Shown one piece after another: positions 54,093 to 60,251 of a DNA stretch of 64,000 nucleotides. Under the pieces are notes generated by a model. That model ran no database searches. It was not told the origin of the DNA and was given only the letters and a program-made list of their open reading frames with translations. This stretch comes from Paraburkholderia bannensis. Its GTDB lineage: Bacteria; Pseudomonadota; Gammaproteobacteria; Burkholderiales; Burkholderiaceae. Position numbers and translations under genes: made by a program. How positions within the stretch are numbered: the first letter of the stretch is position 1; every line of letters begins with the position of its first letter. The stretch lies in the NCBI RefSeq assembly GCF_014200455.1, contig NZ_JACHBW010000006.1, forward strand, positions 186,001-250,000. The letters are read 5' to 3'.

Positions 54093-54421
54093 GATTGCGC
54101 TCCGGTGGAAGCGATTTTCTTGTGCCAATTGGCATCGAAATCTGCCATTGCCGCCTCGGGCGAATCACCGAATCCGCAGACGCCTTCCATGATGTTTTCG
54201 CCGTACAGGGCGCACCATTGATTCCCATCGCGCCCAACGCTCGGTCGATAGACTGCAGACGGACGCGAAAGCGAAAACGTCACTTCCTGCATGGCACAGC
54301 GAATAACGTTGTCTGCATTGCCAAAGGCTTCGCGCAGCGCAGATTCAGCGGCTTGGCCAATGTCGCTGCCGTGGATTCGACTGCGCACGGCGTCGTAAAT
54401 TGCTTGATAGGAATCACTCAT
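54089..54421 (-). CDS. Hypothetical phage protein
   Basis: A 110-residue protein: an Ala-rich helical N-terminus (MSDSYQAIYDAVRSRIHGSDIGQA in order), a middle strand region, then GNQWCALYGENIMEGVCGFGDSPEAAMADFDANW, a pattern seen in small phage proteins whose C-terminus reads G-D-S-P-x-x-A-x-x-x-F-x-x-x-W. Function unknown. It is coupled to the next gene by a GTGA overlap. Confidence 0.65.
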   Translation of the reverse strand: MSDSYQAIYDAVRSRIHGSDIGQAAESALREAFGNADNVIRCAMQEVTFSLSRPSAVYRPSVGRDGNQWCALYGENIMEGVCGFGDSPEAAMADFDANWHKKIASTGAQS

Positions 54422-54438
54422 TTCCAACCCCGATTTAG

Positions 54439-54561
54439 TTAGCACCACACGACATCTTTGAAATCGACCGTGCGGCGATAGACCCATTTCTGCGACCAGC
54501 CTACGAACGTCATTTCCATGTAGCCGTTGGCCAGCAGGACGATTCGGTAGGAAAGGCGCAT
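54439..54561 (-). CDS. 40-residue phage protein
   Basis: A 40-residue protein, MRLSYRIVLLANGYMEMTF then VGWSQKWVYRRTVDFKDVVWC. Its ATG overlaps the stop of the upstream gene (TGATG), the same coupling as elsewhere in this operon, which supports it despite its small size. Probably a single small beta-sheet; function unknown. Confidence 0.5.
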   Translation of the reverse strand: MRLSYRIVLLANGYMEMTFVGWSQKWVYRRTVDFKDVVWC

Positions 54562-54782
54562 CACAACTCCGTCTTGGACAGCGCCAGATCCATCAGCGCG
54601 CGTTCGCCAGAGATCAGCGGGTTGCGCGAGGCGATCACGGAAAGGGCTTCGACCAGCGCATCGATCGCGTCAGCGGCCTGAGCCATCTTTCGCTCAGCGC
54701 CGATCGCGTTGCCGCTGGCGTTGCACGCACGCAGCTCGCGCGAGAGGTCGGTTTGCGGGCGGAGGTCTTGGGCGTCACACAT
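54561..54782 (-). CDS. Hypothetical phage protein
   Basis: A 73-residue helical protein (LSRELRACNASGNAIGAERKMAQAADAIDALVEALSVIASR in order). GGAG precedes the ATG at 54782. Its stop overlaps the start of the 40-residue gene. No domain recognised; part of the leftward early operon. Confidence 0.6.
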   Translation of the reverse strand: MCDAQDLRPQTDLSRELRACNASGNAIGAERKMAQAADAIDALVEALSVIASRNPLISGERALMDLALSKTEL

Positions 54783-54996
54783 GGCTGGCTCCTATCACTT
54801 CGTAGCGGAGGTCCGGAAAGAGCACCTTGAAATCACCACGCGGGCAGAGGACTTCCCAGCCGAGCTTTTCGTGTGGCACGCCATCGATTTCGAATTCGTC
54901 GACGACACCGAATTCGTAGACGTACTTGTCGTCTGCGACCATGTCGCCTTCGTTGGGCGCATCAAGGCACGCGCCTGCGGTCATGAATCTAGACAT
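54775..54996 (-). CDS. Hypothetical phage protein
   Basis: A 73-residue acidic protein: MSRFMTAGACLDAPNEGD, then VYEFGVVDEFEIDGVPHEKLGWEVLCPRGDF. Start at 54996 follows GAGGAAAG and overlaps the stop of the zinc-ribbon gene by eight bases; its own stop overlaps the next gene by eight bases. Function unknown. Confidence 0.6.
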   Translation of the reverse strand: MSRFMTAGACLDAPNEGDMVADDKYVYEFGVVDEFEIDGVPHEKLGWEVLCPRGDFKVLFPDLRYEVIGASHV

Positions 54997-55153
54997 GGCT
55001 TTCCTCCAGCTCTTCAATGCATTCACGGCAGACCGGGTAGCCGTCCAAGTCCCGCGTGAAGAGCGTGCGGCGGCGGCATTCAGCGCACCACAAGCGCGGC
55101 GCGATTTCGACGTCGGGTGCGACATCAAATTCATCCCAGAGCACGACTCGCAT
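54989..55153 (-). CDS. Small zinc-ribbon phage protein
   Basis: A 54-residue protein with two CxxC knuckles (LWCAECRRR and PVCRECIEE) 15 residues apart, typical of a small zinc ribbon. GAGGAAAC precedes the ATG. It is the first gene behind the PL-like promoter, 41 bp from the -10 box, so it is the earliest leftward product. Such proteins often bind nucleic acid or host proteins; the role here is unknown. Confidence 0.65.
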   Translation of the reverse strand: MRVVLWDEFDVAPDVEIAPRLWCAECRRRTLFTRDLDGYPVCRECIEELEESHV

Positions 55154-55193
55154 TTGGTTTCCTCGCTGCGCCGTGGGTGGCGCGTTGAGAGGA

Positions 55194-55234
55194 ATTATAC
55201 GAAAGCGTATTGCTAAGTCAATACGTTTTCGTAT
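55194..55234 (-). promoter_or_regulatory. PL-like promoter with two repressor operators
   Basis: Read leftward: TTGACT (55216-55221), 16 bp, TATAAT (55194-55199). Two 14-bp operators of the form ATACG-N4-CGTAT lie at 55197-55210 (ATACGAAAGCGTAT) and 55221-55234 (ATACGTTTTCGTAT), 24 bp centre to centre, one over each promoter box. Repressor bound here would shut off the recombination operon. Confidence 0.85.
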
Positions 55235-55244
55235 TGCTCGGACC

Positions 55245-55270
55245 AAAAAAAATCCCGCCGAAGCGGGAGG
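55245..55270 (-). terminator. Terminator of the repressor operon
   Basis: Read leftward: CTCCCGC, loop TTCG, GCGGGA, then eight T. It ends the transcript of the repressor and the exported protein, just before PL. Confidence 0.92.
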
Positions 55271-55288
55271 GGTCAAGGCGCGAGGCGG

Positions 55289-55570
55289 CTATCTGACCTG
55301 CTTGACCTGTTGAGCATCAACCGTTTCCCCGTCCACATAGAGGACCGAGGATTCGAAGTCGCAAAAATTGTCCTTGAGAACCGTGACGCGGGAGCTTGGG
55401 TGAAAGAAGGCGAACGACTTGATCAGAATCTGCCCTGCGATCCCGCCGCTCAGCAGAATCGTATGGTTATCGAGGACTTGAAAGTTGGTTGCTTGCTTTG
55501 CGTTCAAAACGCAATCCGCATGTGCAGTTGCTGCGATCACAAGCAGCCATGCGACGACCATTTTCTTCAT
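55289..55570 (-). CDS. Exported lysogeny-module protein (rex position)
   Basis: A 93-residue exported protein: signal peptide MKKMVVAWLLVIAATAHA, then a mature domain starting DCVLNAKQATNFQVLDNHTI with two Cys (the second in NFCDFESS), fit for one disulfide. The pattern FQVLDNHTILL, a middle strand region and a C-terminal I-V-x-V loosely recalls DUF6491, but this is weak. GGGGGAACC precedes the start. It lies 39 bp after the repressor gene on the same strand, ahead of a strong terminator, so it is made in the lysogen. That is the position of lambda rex genes and of other lysogenic-conversion genes. Confidence 0.75.
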   Translation of the reverse strand: MKKMVVAWLLVIAATAHADCVLNAKQATNFQVLDNHTILLSGGIAGQILIKSFAFFHPSSRVTVLKDNFCDFESSVLYVDGETVDAQQVKQVR

Positions 55571-55609
55571 GGTTCCCCCGGCGTCTGGATTCTTTATTTA
55601 ATGGATTTG

Positions 55610-56533
55610 TCATCCGAATAGCCACATCGACGGCTTTACGATGGCAGCGACGTAATGCAGCCTTTCAATCTGGTCCGAATTTATTGCGATCGGCGCGTGC
55701 GCGGTGTTGACCGACATCAGGTGGGTTCGACCTTGGGCTGCGTACAGATAGATTTTCACCATCACACGGCCATCCTTTGCCTTTACCAGCACCTCGTCAC
55801 CGTGGTCGACCTTGCGATTCGGCTCAATCACGACAAATTCGCCGTCCTTGATGCGAGGCATCATTGAGTCGCCTTTGCAGCGTACTCCGTAGGCATCCTT
55901 GTCTTTGGAGGGGAAGTCTAGATAACCGTCCCCGTGGCCGACCGGATAGTCCAGCTCGGCCCAATGTCCGTCGTCTCCCAATTGTGCGGTCCCCACCACT
56001 GGAATGCGTCTGCCTGGGGGTAATGGAACAGGGTCGAATGGATCCTCTGGGTGGATGTTCGCCGAATTTTTTGCTCCTTTACCCATCACCAGCCAGACGG
56101 CGTTGTAACCGAATTTTTCCTGAATTTCTGCGGCATGCTCCAGCCGAATAGTAGCAACAGCGCCGTCCAGCCACTCACGAACCGTCTCCACAGGTACTTT
56201 CGCTGCCGCGGCCAGATCTTCGTCACTGGCGCCAGTCTCATTGAGGACAAGCGCTATGCGGCGCGCAACGTCAGCTCCAGTCGCCGGTTTCGGGGCGAGT
56301 GCGCGTTCTTTCAAGTCCGTGTACCGCAAATCCTGCAACGAGACGCCGAAGAAGTCCGCAAGCGGACGCACCGTCTCGTCGCGAGGGGTCAGGCTTTCGC
56401 CGTTCAGGATGCGGAAGATAGTAGCCTGCGGTGGCTTGTTGCCAACCTTTTCAGAAAGCGAATTTGGATTCAAACCGCGCTTTTCCATCAAAAATTGCAG
56501 GTTTTGAACCAAAAAAATAGATGTTTTCGACAT
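55610..56533 (-). CDS. CI-type phage repressor with two HTH segments and S24 peptidase domain
   Basis: A 307-residue repressor. HTH 1 is at about residues 10-70 (NLQFLMEKRGLNPNSLSEKV, ATIFRILNGESLTPRDETV). A second HTH-like segment is at about 87-153 (DVARRIALVLNETGASDEDLAAAAKVPVETVREWLDG in order; ending FGYNAVWLVMGKG). The S24 self-cleavage domain follows with Ser223 (GDSMMPRI) and Lys260 (GRVMVKIYL). The usual Ala-Gly cleavage site may be Ala183-Gln184 (VGTAQLGDD), so cleavage could be altered. The ATG at 56533 is used; a start at 56572 would lie within operator sequence. It should bind the ATACG-N4-CGTAT sites on both sides. Confidence 0.92.
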   Translation of the reverse strand: MSKTSIFLVQNLQFLMEKRGLNPNSLSEKVGNKPPQATIFRILNGESLTPRDETVRPLADFFGVSLQDLRYTDLKERALAPKPATGADVARRIALVLNETGASDEDLAAAAKVPVETVREWLDGAVATIRLEHAAEIQEKFGYNAVWLVMGKGAKNSANIHPEDPFDPVPLPPGRRIPVVGTAQLGDDGHWAELDYPVGHGDGYLDFPSKDKDAYGVRCKGDSMMPRIKDGEFVVIEPNRKVDHGDEVLVKAKDGRVMVKIYLYAAQGRTHLMSVNTAHAPIAINSDQIERLHYVAAIVKPSMWLFG

Positions 56534-56542
56534 GCGCTGAAC

Positions 56543-56614
56543 ATACGTAAAGGTATAAATCTGCGCAAGCACCTATACGATTCCGTTTGACAGTAATACG
56601 GAATCGTATAGAAT
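56543..56614. promoter_or_regulatory. PR/PRM control region with three operators
   Basis: Three operator sites lie between the repressor and cro-like genes: 56543-56556 (ATACGTAAAGGTAT), 56575-56588 (ATACGATTCCGTTT) and 56596-56609 (ATACGGAATCGTAT, perfect). The outer two of the right pair also form a perfect 14-bp inverted repeat CTATACGATTCCGT / ACGGAATCGTATAG. The rightward promoter is TTGACA (56587-56592), 16 bp, TAGAAT (56609-56614), covered by the right-hand sites. Confidence 0.85.
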
Positions 56615-56644
56615 CCGCTCTGATGACCATCGGGAGCGGTTTCC

Positions 56645-56851
56645 ATGAAAAGTGCAAAGCAGCTTATCGACGAGCTGTGCGCGGACGGCTTTACGCAAGC
56701 TCGAATTGCCGAACTGGCGGAAGTGACTCAAGCGACTATCAGCCGTATGCAGGCTGGCGTTAGCGAGGGCCGCGCAGGCACTCTGCGCAAGCTGTTTGAG
56801 ATCCACCAACAGCACTTTGGCGACAAAACTGCTGAGCAGGTGGCTGCGTGA
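56645..56851 (+). CDS. Cro-like HTH protein
   Basis: A 68-residue protein that is essentially one helix-turn-helix: AKQLIDELCADGFTQARIAELAEVTQATISRMQAGVSEG in order. Its position, first gene rightward of PR and divergent from the CI-type repressor, gives it the Cro role. The start follows GGGAG by about eight bases. Confidence 0.82.
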   Translation: MKSAKQLIDELCADGFTQARIAELAEVTQATISRMQAGVSEGRAGTLRKLFEIHQQHFGDKTAEQVAA

Positions 56852-56869
56852 TGCGCCGCCCGTTGCCAC

Positions 56870-57142
56870 TCACTCCGAAGCGCGGTCGTCTCGTTTCAGT
56901 GCGTCGAGGAACCAGTTTGCGTCTTTCATCTGCTGGGCACTGGCGTGCTCTGGGAGTGGCGCATCGTCTTGCTGGGAAAGCAGGTACTCCATCAGCTCGC
57001 GAAAGCGTTGTTCGACTGCAGGAGCTGATGGATGAACTTCTGCAAGCGCGCGAAGGGCAGCCTGCTGGACCTCGGTCTGTATCAGCAGACGCTGAACTTG
57101 CTGGGACAGCTCGATGAGCAGCTTCATTTCTTTCTCGTTCAT
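56870..57142 (-). CDS. Hypothetical phage protein (reverse strand in the right arm)
   Basis: A 90-residue helical protein (MNEKEMKLLIELSQQVQRLLI, then VEQRFRELMEYLLSQQDD). AAGGGG precedes the ATG at 57142. It is on the strand opposite to the PR operon and convergent with the cro-like gene (18 bp between stops), so it must have its own promoter. No domain recognised; possibly an accessory gene expressed in the lysogen. Confidence 0.65.
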   Translation of the reverse strand: MNEKEMKLLIELSQQVQRLLIQTEVQQAALRALAEVHPSAPAVEQRFRELMEYLLSQQDDAPLPEHASAQQMKDANWFLDALKRDDRASE

Positions 57143-57229
57143 GGGAATCCCCTTCGCCAAAGAGTTGCGTGGTGTGGAAGCCTGCAATTCTATGGTGGAG
57201 CGGGGTTCCCACCTCTACAGCGCTGGCAA

Positions 57230-57547
57230 TCAGTCGCCAATGAGCGCCTGCAGCGCGATGTCGACCCCTTGGTCGTACACGGCGTGCGTATCCGGAAATT
57301 CCCGAACGGAATTCCCGCGCAGCCGTGTTGCCGCCTCGCGCAAGAGTGCCGCAGCTTCTTCCCGGTTCGGGTGTGTCCGCAACAACAAGCGCGTCGCTGC
57401 CATGTGCATGTCGATCCGCGCCTGGTGCTCGACGAGCATATCCCTGATGGCCGGCTCGACCTTGGGGCGTCTGAACTTGTGCCAATCGTTGCGCGTGAGA
57501 AAGACGACGAAGACAACGAGCGCCAGCAGCGCGATCCAGAAATTCAT
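57230..57547 (-). CDS. Membrane-anchored helical phage protein
   Basis: A 105-residue protein with an N-terminal membrane segment (FWIALLALVVFVVFL) and a helical soluble part (AIRDMLVEHQARIDMHMAATRLLLRTHPNREEAAALLREAATRLR in order). GAGGGGG precedes the ATG at 57547; an in-frame start at 57595 is also possible. Like the gene after it, it is on the reverse strand between cro-like and CII-like genes. Function unknown. Confidence 0.65.
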   Translation of the reverse strand: MNFWIALLALVVFVVFLTRNDWHKFRRPKVEPAIRDMLVEHQARIDMHMAATRLLLRTHPNREEAAALLREAATRLRGNSVREFPDTHAVYDQGVDIALQALIGD

Positions 57548-57699
57548 GTTTTCCCCCTCGGGAGGTCTGGTTTCGGTTTCCCGCAATTCTGACATGCATG
57601 GCGTTCCTCTCTTTTCCAGTTGGGTGCCGTCGATGAGCGCCACTTTATTTGTGCCCCGCAGCAACGGCACTCAAATCATTTTGGGAGGCATTGCCAGTC

Positions 57700-57975
57700 A
57701 TGGCTAAGCCCAACATCGAACAAGCGCTGCGGGACCTGCTGACCGGTCCCGAACGAAAGCGCGCCGCTGAATTCATGGGGTGGGATGCGTCCGAGGTGAG
57801 CCGCTTTCTAAGCGGCCAGCGCGGCGTGATGATCACCGAGATCAACAAGGCAATCGAGGTCGCGGGCTTTGCGCTCGTGAGCCGTCCTTATCTCGACGCC
57901 ATCGCAACACTGTGCAAGGTCGGAGCCGCGTGCGAGTGCGCACGCCAGGGCGCTGGCGAGTGCGGCGTGAGGTGA
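57700..57975 (+). CDS. CII-like transcriptional activator
   Basis: A 91-residue protein resembling CII: IEQALRDLLTGPERKRAAEFMGWDASEVSRFLSGQRGVMITEINKAIEVAGFAL in order, where the HTH (AAEFMGWDASEVSRFLSGQ) aligns with that of CII. The C-terminal part has three Cys (LCKVGAACECARQ). The start at 57700 has GGGAGG eleven bases upstream. Its place between cro-like and replication genes matches lambda cII. It should promote lysogeny by activating repressor or integrase transcription. Confidence 0.75.
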   Translation: MAKPNIEQALRDLLTGPERKRAAEFMGWDASEVSRFLSGQRGVMITEINKAIEVAGFALVSRPYLDAIATLCKVGAACECARQGAGECGVR

Positions 57976-57981
57976 CCACCC

Positions 57982-58065
57982 ATGCTCGACCTCTGGATCG
58001 ACCTGTATTTTCTGGGCGTCATCGTGGTGGCGTTTGGGTGGCCGTGGTGGCTGGTGAAGCCATGA
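57982..58065 (+). CDS. 27-residue membrane micro-protein
   Basis: ATG (57982) to TGA (58063-58065). The product is a single membrane helix rich in Trp: MLDLWIDLYFLGVIVVAFG then WPWWLVKP. Its stop overlaps the start of the next gene (ATGA), the coupling used throughout this operon, which supports translation. Confidence 0.45.
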   Translation: MLDLWIDLYFLGVIVVAFGWPWWLVKP

Positions 58066-58235
58066 GCCGTTGGACAACCACCGAGGTTGCACTGCTTGCG
58101 CACGTGGTTCCGGCCGCGCAGCGCCCCGAAGACCTGCGCCCGCTGTTCCCGCGCCATCCGCTCGGTGGCGTGCGCTGGAAGGCGTTGCGCTGCGGGTTGA
58201 AGTGGCCTACTCGTCGCCGCGCGAGGAAAGCATGA
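58062..58235 (+). CDS. Small SANT/Myb-like phage protein
   Basis: A 57-residue basic protein: MSRWTTTEVALLAHVVP, then LRPLFPRHPLGGVRWKALRCGLKW. The pattern W-T-x-x-E-x-x-x-L with a later W-K-A-x-x-x-G suggests a small Myb/SANT-like DNA-binding helix set. Starts and ends with ATGA overlaps to both neighbours. Function unknown. Confidence 0.55.
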   Translation: MSRWTTTEVALLAHVVPAAQRPEDLRPLFPRHPLGGVRWKALRCGLKWPTRRRARKA

Positions 58236-59386
58236 CCGAACTCCCGAATCCTCTCACCCCGCCGGACTGCGATCTGCGCAATTTCCGCGAAATGCCGATT
58301 GATGTGCCGCGCTTGCTCGGATCCGATCTCGTGCACGACGAATCGCCTGAAGCGTGCTGGTCAGCAATGCTGCTCTGGTGTGTTTCCTGGCACGAGGTGC
58401 CCGCCGGCAGCATTCCCGACAACGATGAGTGGCTTGCGAAGCGCGCGGGCTATTGGCACAAGGGCAAGCTCGATCCCACGTGGCATGAGGTGCGCGATGG
58501 CGCATTGCATGGATGGATCAAGTGCAACGACGGTCGCCTCTATCACCCGGTGCTGGCCGAAAAGGTCAATGCGTCGTGGTTCTCGAAGCATCGCCATGCG
58601 CACGACAAACTCGGTGAGCGCATGCGGAAACGCAACAAGGCGAGGGTGGAAAAAGGCCAACTTCCGCTGGAAATGCCTGATCTCGAAGCATGGATAGAGA
58701 TGGGTCGTCCGCTGGAACGCGAACTTTTTCCGGAGGAATTCCCGAATCTTTCCGCCGGAAAGACAACCGCTTCCGCCGGAAGCGTAGTCCAAAGCCAGCG
58801 GAAATCAAGTTACCTTCCGACGGAAACCGATGATTGTTCCGATGGAATTCCGCTGGAAAACGCTCTGAACAGAAATGAACAGAACGGAAATGAAATGAGC
58901 GGAGTGGAAAGGAACTTAAAAACCATAGGTTCTAACGACGGCAGCGCTACTGCTCCGCGTGCGCGCGAAATCGACGGAAAGCTGACCGCCGCCGGCGTTT
59001 CGATGAGCCTGATCGGCTGGGAGCGAGAACGGAACAAGGCTGCGCGGGGCATAACGGCTGCGAATCAGCAGGTGATCGACCTCGCGGCGCTGAGCGTTTC
59101 CGCCGACGAACTGCGCAAGGCCTACGAAGACGCTGTGGCTGACCGCCTGGCCACCGACGACCCCACGCCCGTGAACGCCGGCTTCGTCCGCACGTTTGTC
59201 GAGAAGCGAAGGCGTCCGGTGGTGAAGCGCGAGGACAACGCGTGGAAGCGCAGCGACAAGGGCATTGAATCGAAGGCATCGGAACTCGGCATCTATCCGC
59301 GCGCTGGCGAATCGCATGACGCGCTGCGCGAGCGCTGTGAGGCCGAAATCCGTCGACGTGCACAACCGCAGGGAGCAGCTGCATGA
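58232..59386 (+). CDS. DUF1376-type phage replication protein
   Basis: A 384-residue protein. Residues 15-110 match DUF1376 found in phage replication initiation-type proteins: FREMPIDVPRLLGSDLV, then EACWSAMLLWCVSWHEVPAGSIPDND, YWHKGKLDPTWHEVR and GRLYHPVLAEKV. The middle is low complexity and Asn/Ser-rich with no clear role; the C-terminal part (about 250-340) has a helical domain seen in replication proteins of related phages. It probably recruits the host replication machinery to the phage origin. Coupled to its neighbours by ATGA overlaps. Confidence 0.82.
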   Translation: MTELPNPLTPPDCDLRNFREMPIDVPRLLGSDLVHDESPEACWSAMLLWCVSWHEVPAGSIPDNDEWLAKRAGYWHKGKLDPTWHEVRDGALHGWIKCNDGRLYHPVLAEKVNASWFSKHRHAHDKLGERMRKRNKARVEKGQLPLEMPDLEAWIEMGRPLERELFPEEFPNLSAGKTTASAGSVVQSQRKSSYLPTETDDCSDGIPLENALNRNEQNGNEMSGVERNLKTIGSNDGSATAPRAREIDGKLTAAGVSMSLIGWERERNKAARGITAANQQVIDLAALSVSADELRKAYEDAVADRLATDDPTPVNAGFVRTFVEKRRRPVVKREDNAWKRSDKGIESKASELGIYPRAGESHDALRERCEAEIRRRAQPQGAAA

Positions 59387-59628
59387 GCGAGACAATTTTC
59401 GGCGAAGTCATGTCCGACGAAAGGGCGAAGCTTCATCACGAAATTGCATTGCTGGCGATTTGCCTTCGGGCCTCAGAACTTCGCATAGCGGTGATGATCG
59501 CGACCGGCGATCAAGGATCTGGTCGTTCGACCCGTGCTGCGCTTGAAAAAAATATCGAGTCGAATCGAGAGGCGCTTGATGCGCTTATCGACGAATACCT
59601 CGAAAAAGGCCGGAAAGGTGAGCTATGA
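59383..59628 (+). CDS. Hypothetical phage protein
   Basis: An 81-residue helical protein (MSETIFGEVMSDERAKLHHEIALL, then LEKNIESNREALDALIDEYLEKG). It starts with an ATGA overlap after the replication gene and ends with an ATGA overlap to the next. No domain recognised. Confidence 0.6.
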   Translation: MSETIFGEVMSDERAKLHHEIALLAICLRASELRIAVMIATGDQGSGRSTRAALEKNIESNREALDALIDEYLEKGRKGEL

Positions 59629-60251
59629 GCGAAGAACTCGGTCAGCCTTGGGGCATGTGCGCAGCGTTCGGATGCCCGTTGCTGGGTACCGTCGGCAGCG
59701 AAGGGCGCTGGTACTGCTTTTGCCACGTGAACAAGCCATCGAACTTCAACGATGCCATCACGCGCGAACTGCGCGACCGGCAAATGCCCATCGTCGAAGC
59801 CACGCTCTCCATCCGTCGGCATTTTTCGTCGTTCCATGACGTGCCAGAGGCGTATCGCGCGATTCAGCGCTTGCTGATCGACGCCGATCGGAAAGACCTG
59901 TTGCTCGGTGCTGGTGGCGCTGATTGCTCTCCGCACCGGCCCGGAAAGCCGATCGTGAAGATGTGGCTCACCCGCCGCTGCGCGCCGCACACTGGCGAGG
60001 CAAAACACCAGCGCCCACAGCGCCATCGTCCAGCCCAGCACGCTGGCCGCTGCAATCAGCCAGAAGGCGCTCTGCTGTTCGCGCCACAGCAGAAAAAGCG
60101 TGGCGAAAAAGGCCAGGTAGAACAGCGGCAGCAGATAGATGCCGATGCGGCTTGCCCATTCGCAGGTGCCCAGCAGCCACGACATCGGTGTGGAGAGCGT
60201 CGGATGGAGAGGGACGGCGGCGGACATGGCAAAGGCTCGGTCGGTAGTTAA
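59625..60251 (+). CDS. Zinc-finger-like phage protein fused at its 3' end to host sequence
   Basis: A 208-codon frame. Residues 1-117 follow a phage family: WGMCAAFGCPLLGTVGSEGRWYCFCHVN (C-x5-C and C-x-C-H, probably metal-binding), ITRELRDRQMPIVEATLSIRR, and SPHRPGKPIVKMWLTR. After about residue 117 (59976) the family pattern would continue with a helix, but the frame reads Arg/Gln/Pro-rich sequence antisense to a host membrane-protein gene. So the protein is likely truncated and fused by the junction at the right edge of the prophage remnant. Confidence 0.6.
   Translation: MSEELGQPWGMCAAFGCPLLGTVGSEGRWYCFCHVNKPSNFNDAITRELRDRQMPIVEATLSIRRHFSSFHDVPEAYRAIQRLLIDADRKDLLLGAGGADCSPHRPGKPIVKMWLTRRCAPHTGEAKHQRPQRHRPAQHAGRCNQPEGALLFAPQQKKRGEKGQVEQRQQIDADAACPFAGAQQPRHRCGERRMERDGGGHGKGSVGS
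59976..60227 (-). pseudogene. Small membrane-protein gene, 3' end cut by the prophage remnant
   Basis: The frame starts at the ATG at 60227 and encodes two membrane segments (GIYLLPLFYLAFFATLFLLW and AFWLIAAASVLGWTMALWALVF). It is still open where the prophage begins, and runs on for about 155 codons as antisense of phage genes, to a stop at 59511. The natural C-terminus is therefore missing. It is in the same direction as the response-regulator remnant and hybrid kinase at the other end of the element and may once have been in that operon. Not recognised. Confidence 0.5.

Larger units (their letters stand above)
50096..59976. mobile_element. Prophage remnant (integration, recombination, immunity and replication modules only)
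   Basis: An integrase sits at the left edge and the genes follow lambda-like order: int, xis, exonuclease, Bet, small early genes, PL with operators, repressor, PR with operators, cro-like, cII-like, DUF1376 replication protein. All late genes (terminase, head, tail, lysis) are missing. Both edges cut host genes: a response-regulator end on the left and a small membrane-protein gene on the right. The right edge is placed near 59976, where a phage protein frame stops following its family pattern. I could not find matching direct repeats at the two ends, so the att sites are not defined. Confidence 0.85.

Noticed and set aside
56760..57599. A 279-codon leftward frame across the start of the phage right arm
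   Set aside because: It overlaps, in another frame, two shorter leftward genes that have good ribosome sites and normal composition; this frame is Arg/Ala/Ser-rich without any domain.
50040..60250. att direct repeats or a tRNA at the prophage ends
   Set aside because: I compared the 140 bases at the left edge with about 500 bases at the right edge and found only short chance matches (for example cctaaccg). No tRNA-like sequence was seen at either end.
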